From contig JALWLE010000070.1 of NCBI GenBank assembly GCA_026996605.1, positions 1 to 48,170 of the forward strand: DNA of 48,170 nucleotides, in the 5' to 3' direction. This DNA is from Flavobacteriales bacterium (GTDB lineage Bacteria; Bacteroidota; Bacteroidia; Flavobacteriales; Flavobacteriaceae). Position 1 is the stretch's first letter. Every line of letters begins with the position of its first letter. A program made the translations under genes and the position numbers. Under the pieces are notes generated by a model. That model searched no databases and had not been told where the DNA came from. It saw only the letters and a list, made by a program, of their open reading frames with translations. Below, one piece after another: positions 44,593 through 48,170 of the stretch.

Positions 44593-45114
44593 ATGAAAAA
44601 ACTCATTTTATTATTGATTGGCGTTAGTTTTTTAACTTCCTGTCAAAAAGAAGTCAAAACCGCTTTTGTTAAAACAGAAACCATATTTAAAGAATACAAA
44701 GGCATTAAAGACCAAGAAGCTATTTTTAAGAAAAAACAAGAAGCTTTTACCAAAAAATATGATTCTATGGTACAAAATTGGCGTAAAGAAGTGATGGAGT
44801 TTCAACAAAAAGCCTCTAAAATGTCGCCTAAAAAAGCCCGTCAAAAAGACCAAGAGCTGTATCAAAAGCAACAAATTATCCAACAAATGCAACAACAAGA
44901 AAGTGCCAAATTAACAGCCGAAATACAAAAACAAACCGATTCTATCATCAAAAAAGTTTACGATTTCTTTGATGATTACGGCAAAAAACACGGTTATAAA
45001 TATATTTACGGTAAAAATAACACAGGCGCACTGATGTACGGTGATGCAAAATCTGACATTACAGACAACGTTTTAAAGGCTTTAGATGCAGCTTATGAAG
45101 CACAAAAAAAATAA
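44593..45114 (+). CDS. OmpH/Skp-like lipoprotein
   Basis: A 173-residue protein with a lipoprotein signal (SFLTSC, cysteine at residue 17). FVKTETIFKEYKG is followed by a long charged coiled coil (about 40-120, rich in K/Q/E) and then YGKKHGYKYIYGKNNTGALMYG. This is the Skp/OmpH pattern of periplasmic chaperones that hold unfolded outer-membrane proteins. Here it is lipidated rather than soluble, which limits where it can act. A terminator separates it from tsaB. Confidence 0.85.
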   Translation: MKKLILLLIGVSFLTSCQKEVKTAFVKTETIFKEYKGIKDQEAIFKKKQEAFTKKYDSMVQNWRKEVMEFQQKASKMSPKKARQKDQELYQKQQIIQQMQQQESAKLTAEIQKQTDSIIKKVYDFFDDYGKKHGYKYIYGKNNTGALMYGDAKSDITDNVLKALDAAYEAQKK

Positions 45115-45136
45115 TTTTATTTAAATTTTTATATCA

Positions 45137-45169
45137 AACCTGTCTATTAATTAACATAATGGACAGGTT
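45137..45169 (+). terminator. Terminator after the OmpH-like gene
   Basis: AACCTGTC at 45137-45144 pairs with GACAGGTT at 45162-45169; inner bases also pair in part. CTTTTTAG follows. It ends 11 bases before the tsaB ATG at 45181. Confidence 0.75.
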
Positions 45170-45180
45170 CTTTTTAGTTT

Positions 45181-45861
45181 ATGACTTATCTTTTAAACAT
45201 AGAAACAGCAACGAAAAATTGCTCGGTGTCACTTAGCACTGACGGGCAGTTAATTGATGTATTGGAATATGCCGGTGAAAATTATTCACATGCTGAAAAG
45301 TTACATGTTTTTATCAAACAGATATTTGATCAAAACAAGCTTAAAGTTAGCGATTTAGATGCAGTAGCTGTCAGTATGGGACCGGGATCATATACCGGAT
45401 TGCGTATTGGAGTGTCAGCAGCTAAAGGTTTAGCTTATACTTTAAATATTCCCTTGATTGCCGTTTCAACTCTTGAAGTATTGGCTCGTAAAATTCATAC
45501 TAATGACGCCTATATTATTCCGGTTATTGATGCACGTCGTATGGAAGTTTACAGCGCTGTTTACGATACGCAATATCATTTAGTTCGTAAAGTCAAAGCT
45601 GATTTGTTGGAAGAAAATCCGTTTAAATCTTACTTAAACGAAAAAACTGTTATATTTGTAGGAGATGCTGTGCCAAAATTGCAAAATTTTTTGTCTCATT
45701 CCAATGCAATTTTTTCTGATAAAAGGTTTCCGTCTGCAAAAGAAATGTGCCAACCGGCTTATCAAAAATTTTTGAAACAAAATTTTGAGAATACCGCATA
45801 TTTTGAACCGTTTTATCTAAAAGACTTTATAATTACTAAAAAAAAACTTATAATAAATTAA
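45181..45861 (+). CDS. tsaB: tRNA threonylcarbamoyladenosine modification protein TsaB
   Basis: A 226-residue ASKHA-fold protein. The N-terminal ILNIETATKNCSVSL-like start and the motif VSMGPGSYTGLRIGVSAAKGLAYTL are characteristic of TsaB, the partner that holds TsaD in t6A synthesis on tRNAs reading ANN codons. It lacks the metal-binding histidines of TsaD, as expected. It starts just after a terminator, so it may use an internal promoter or read-through. Confidence 0.94.
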   Translation: MTYLLNIETATKNCSVSLSTDGQLIDVLEYAGENYSHAEKLHVFIKQIFDQNKLKVSDLDAVAVSMGPGSYTGLRIGVSAAKGLAYTLNIPLIAVSTLEVLARKIHTNDAYIIPVIDARRMEVYSAVYDTQYHLVRKVKADLLEENPFKSYLNEKTVIFVGDAVPKLQNFLSHSNAIFSDKRFPSAKEMCQPAYQKFLKQNFENTAYFEPFYLKDFIITKKKLIIN

Positions 45862-45886
45862 TCATACTATTTTCAATCAGTTAACG

Positions 45887-45917
45887 TTGTATATCTTATA
45901 AATATATTTTAATTTTG
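45887..45917 (+). promoter_or_regulatory. Promoter for the coiled-coil protein gene
   Basis: TTG at 45887-45889, a 20-base spacer, then TAATTTTG at 45910-45917. The ATG follows 30 bases later at 45948. Confidence 0.6.
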
Positions 45918-45947
45918 TATAATAATTATTAACACAAACAAACACTC

Positions 45948-46853
45948 ATGAAAACACAAGGGAATAGTTCAAACATCTTAAAAGTATTAGTCGCATTATT
46001 AAGTGTCGGAATTTTAGGCTTAGGATATTATACTTACGATATGTATAAGGATTCTCAAAAAGAACAACAAGTTCTAAAGCAACAAAAAGAAAAGGTGCTT
46101 AATGAATTGAATGAATTGAAAATTAACTACGATCAAGCGCTTCAAGAAAAAACAGAAGTCTCTCAAAAATTTGAAGAAGCAAAAAGTCGTATTGAAGCTT
46201 TAATCGAGGAAGTCAAAAAACAAAAAAAAATCACTGCCGGTGTGCTTCACAAATACCAACGTGAAATAGCTGCACTTAAAGCCCAACGTGACAAATTATA
46301 TAAACTTGCCGATTCGTTACGCACGGCCAATATGCAGTTAATCACCAAAAATGACAGTTTAAATACTAATTTGGAACAACAAAAACAATTTAATGACACC
46401 TTGCTTAACAAAAATGAGCAATTGTCACAAACTATCAATCAGGCTAAAATATTATATCCAACAAATATTACAGCACAAGGTGTCAAAATTAAAAGTTCGG
46501 GCAAAGTTGTTGAAACGTCTAAATACAGGAGAGCAACTGATATCAGAGTATGTTTTACCGTTCCTAAAAATGATATTTTAGAAAGCGGAAATCAAAAGTT
46601 CTATGTTCGTATCGTTAACCCGTCAGGTACAGTTATCGGTAGTCAAGAAACTATCGAAGTTGAAGGACAAAATATTATGATCAGTGGTTCTGAAGATGTA
46701 ATGTATGAAAACAAAGCTTTAAAAGTTTGCATTTTTGTTAAACCGCAAGATAAAAAACAAGATTTCATTAAGGGTAAGTATGACGTTGATATTTATCATA
46801 ATGCTCGTAAAGTAGGTTCAACCGGTTTTGAATTAGAAGGCGGAATTTTTTAA
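45948..46853 (+). CDS. Membrane-anchored coiled-coil protein of unknown function
   Basis: A 301-residue protein. One membrane helix lies at about 11-30 (ILKVLVALLSVGILGLGYYT). A long coiled coil runs to about residue 165. A beta-rich C-terminal domain follows (GVKIKSSGKVVETSKYRRATDIRVCFTVPKND region, then VRIVNPSGTVIG and GKYDVDIYHNARKVGS). Flavobacterial homologues are often labelled ParA or chromosome partitioning, from memory, but no Walker motif is present, so that label is wrong. It is probably an envelope protein with the C-terminal domain outside the cytoplasm. Confidence 0.8.
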   Translation: MKTQGNSSNILKVLVALLSVGILGLGYYTYDMYKDSQKEQQVLKQQKEKVLNELNELKINYDQALQEKTEVSQKFEEAKSRIEALIEEVKKQKKITAGVLHKYQREIAALKAQRDKLYKLADSLRTANMQLITKNDSLNTNLEQQKQFNDTLLNKNEQLSQTINQAKILYPTNITAQGVKIKSSGKVVETSKYRRATDIRVCFTVPKNDILESGNQKFYVRIVNPSGTVIGSQETIEVEGQNIMISGSEDVMYENKALKVCIFVKPQDKKQDFIKGKYDVDIYHNARKVGSTGFELEGGIF

Positions 46854-46857
46854 ATAA

Positions 46858-46888
46858 TTGTAAATTACAACCAATAAAGCTATCTTTG
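46858..46888 (+). promoter_or_regulatory. Promoter of the glycyl-tRNA synthetase gene, overlapping a terminator stem
   Basis: TTG at 46858-46860, a 20-base spacer, then TATCTTTG at 46881-46888. The -7 box is the end of the left stem arm of the upstream terminator. The ATG is 68 bases downstream at 46957. Confidence 0.55.
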
Positions 46889-46910
46889 TTCGCTCAAAGG
46901 TAGCTTTTTT
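46876..46910 (+). terminator. Terminator of the coiled-coil protein gene
   Basis: AAAGCTATCTTTG (46876-46888) pairs with CAAAGGTAGCTTT (46895-46907) through one G-U pair, with a 6-base loop and a six-T run. It shares bases with the next gene's predicted -7 box. Confidence 0.85.
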
Positions 46911-46956
46911 ATACCTATTAATAAAAAGTTTTAAAAAATTATAAAAGTTTTCAAAA

Positions 46957-48170
46957 ATGAGTGACGATCAATTTAAAAAAGTTTTATCACACGCCAAAGA
47001 ATATGGTTTTGTGTTCCCTTCCAGTGAAATTTACGACGGCTTAAGTGCCGTATATGATTACGGTCCGAATGGTGTGGAGCTCAAACGCAATATCCGCAAT
47101 TATTGGTGGCAAGCCATGACACAATTACACCAAAATATAGTTGGGTTAGATGCAGCTATTTTTATGCACCCGACCACTTGGAAAGCCTCCGGTCATGTCG
47201 ATGCTTTTAACGATCCGCTTATTGATAATAAAGACAGTAAAAAACGCTATCGTGCCGATGTTTTGATAGAAGATTATGCCGAAAAACTGGAACAAAAAGT
47301 ACAAAAAGAAATCAAAAAAGCCCGTAAACGTTTTGGTGATGATTTTGACGAAGCACAATTTGTAAACACACATCCGCGTGTCATCAAGTATCGTGAACAA
47401 CAAAAAAGTATTCTACAACGTATGGCAAGGTCGTTGGATAATAATGATTTGGCAGATGTAAGAGCTTTAATCGAAGAACTCGGTATTGCTGACCCTATAT
47501 CCGGTAGTAAAAATTGGACAGATGTAAAGCAATTTAACCTGATGTTTGGTACTAAGCTTGGAGCATCCGCCGAAAATGCAACCGATTTGTTTCTTCGTCC
47601 GGAAACAGCACAGGGTATTTTTGTCAATTTCTTGAATGTACAAAAAACCATGCGTATGAAAATTCCTTTCGGGATAGCCCAAACCGGAAAAGCCTTTCGA
47701 AATGAAATTGTAGCACGACAATTTATCTTCCGTATGCGGGAGTTTGAACAAATGGAAATGCAGTTTTTTGTTCGCCCCGGAACCCAAAAAGAGTGGTTTG
47801 ACAAGTGGAAAGAAGAACGCTTAAAATGGCATAAATCTCTTGGTTTCGGTGATGACTACTACCGTTTTCACGATCATGATAAACTAGCTCATTATGCCGA
47901 TGCCGCTACCGATATTGAATTCAAATTTCCTTTTGGTTTTAAAGAACTGGAAGGTATTCACTCTCGAACCGATTTTGATTTGTCGCAACATGAAAAATAT
48001 TCGGGTAAAAAAATGCAGTATTTTGACCCCGAAATCAATGAGCGTTACACACCTTATGTCATTGAAACTTCTATCGGATTAGACCGTATGTTTTTGGCTG
48101 TATTCTCCGCCGCCTTGCAAGACGAAACATTGCCAGACGGTTCTACTCGCGTTGTGATGAAAATTCCGGC
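46957..48170 (+). CDS. glyS: Glycine-tRNA ligase, 5' part
   Basis: The frame starts at the ATG at 46957 and is still open at the right edge, giving about 404 residues. It is the single-chain class II type. YGFVFPSSEIYDGLSAVYDYGPNG is the typical N-terminus. Motif 1 lies near HPTTWKASGHVDAFNDPL, motif 2 is in GKAFRNEIVARQFIFRMREFEQMEMQFF, and motif 3 begins at YVIETSIGLDRMFLAVFSA. The family's anticodon-binding C-terminal domain is missing because of the edge. It charges tRNA-Gly. A long minus-strand frame across it is a shadow. Confidence 0.96.
   Translation, partial: MSDDQFKKVLSHAKEYGFVFPSSEIYDGLSAVYDYGPNGVELKRNIRNYWWQAMTQLHQNIVGLDAAIFMHPTTWKASGHVDAFNDPLIDNKDSKKRYRADVLIEDYAEKLEQKVQKEIKKARKRFGDDFDEAQFVNTHPRVIKYREQQKSILQRMARSLDNNDLADVRALIEELGIADPISGSKNWTDVKQFNLMFGTKLGASAENATDLFLRPETAQGIFVNFLNVQKTMRMKIPFGIAQTGKAFRNEIVARQFIFRMREFEQMEMQFFVRPGTQKEWFDKWKEERLKWHKSLGFGDDYYRFHDHDKLAHYADAATDIEFKFPFGFKELEGIHSRTDFDLSQHEKYSGKKMQYFDPEINERYTPYVIETSIGLDRMFLAVFSAALQDETLPDGSTRVVMKIP

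Noticed and set aside
45948-46853. ParA/chromosome partitioning protein
   Set aside because: No Walker A or B motif is present; the sequence is one membrane helix, a coiled coil and a beta-rich domain.
47274-47804. 176-codon minus-strand frame
   Set aside because: It is antisense to the glycyl-tRNA synthetase gene, whose motifs are continuous through the same bases.

Overview
The window looks like a chromosomal segment of a Bacteroidota bacterium, most likely a flavobacterium or close relative. The evidence is the gliding/type IX secretion proteins (SprE/PorW-like and GldD), an acpP-fabF-rnc cluster followed by an IPExxxVDY-like gene, a DUF4296 lipoprotein, a class II HMG-CoA reductase, and many start sites preceded by the Bacteroidota promoter box TAnnTTTG. 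The DNA is strongly AT-rich. No rRNA, tRNA, CRISPR array or phage was seen.

Layout. 1-553 is the start of a SprE/PorW-like gliding gene that runs off the left edge. 834-3544 carries fatty-acid synthesis and RNase III. 3788-9553 is one plus-strand operon: an OmpA lipoprotein, UDP-glucose dehydrogenase, UDP-xylose synthase, a polyprenyl sugar-phosphate transferase, a dolichol-phosphate-mannose-synthase-like transferase and a DUF4296 lipoprotein. It is best read as making a UDP-glucuronate/UDP-xylose-dependent surface polysaccharide. 9652-17352 is minus strand: TerB-like, M20 peptidase, OsmC, TypA, two outer-membrane barrel proteins and a flippase. 17671-23839 holds a PfkB kinase, a TlpA lipoprotein, an L,D-transpeptidase, GldD, AsnS, CoaD and a secreted nuclease. 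24304-26778 is a self-contained restriction-modification gene in a repeat-rich gap. 26785-32671 is polA, a membrane protein, a GNAT protein and rluB, all minus strand. 32852-36852 holds a thioredoxin-glutaredoxin fusion, a lone GroES, an SSB and a two-component pair. 36993-48170 holds pnp, rpsO, HMG-CoA reductase, aminopeptidase P, two cytochrome c proteins (one fused to a barrel domain), an OmpH-like lipoprotein, tsaB, a coiled-coil protein and the 5' part of glycyl-tRNA synthetase.

The most notable non-coding content is three kinds of small repeat. Two related MITE-like elements (19108-19331 and 22290-22459) each have terminal inverted repeats and their own perfect 8-bp target duplication. 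A third, unrelated element (39616-39869) has 14-bp perfect inverted ends and a near-perfect 10-bp duplication. A fold-back repeat occurs three times (3651-3763, 24059-24126, 34634-34749). The most notable protein observations are a DNA polymerase I whose proofreading residues all appear lost and which has Tyr at the ddNTP-discrimination position, a fused nuclease-methylase-specificity protein, a cytochrome c/outer-membrane barrel fusion, and a thioredoxin-glutaredoxin fusion whose thioredoxin half lacks CxxC. None of these can be called a new system from sequence alone.
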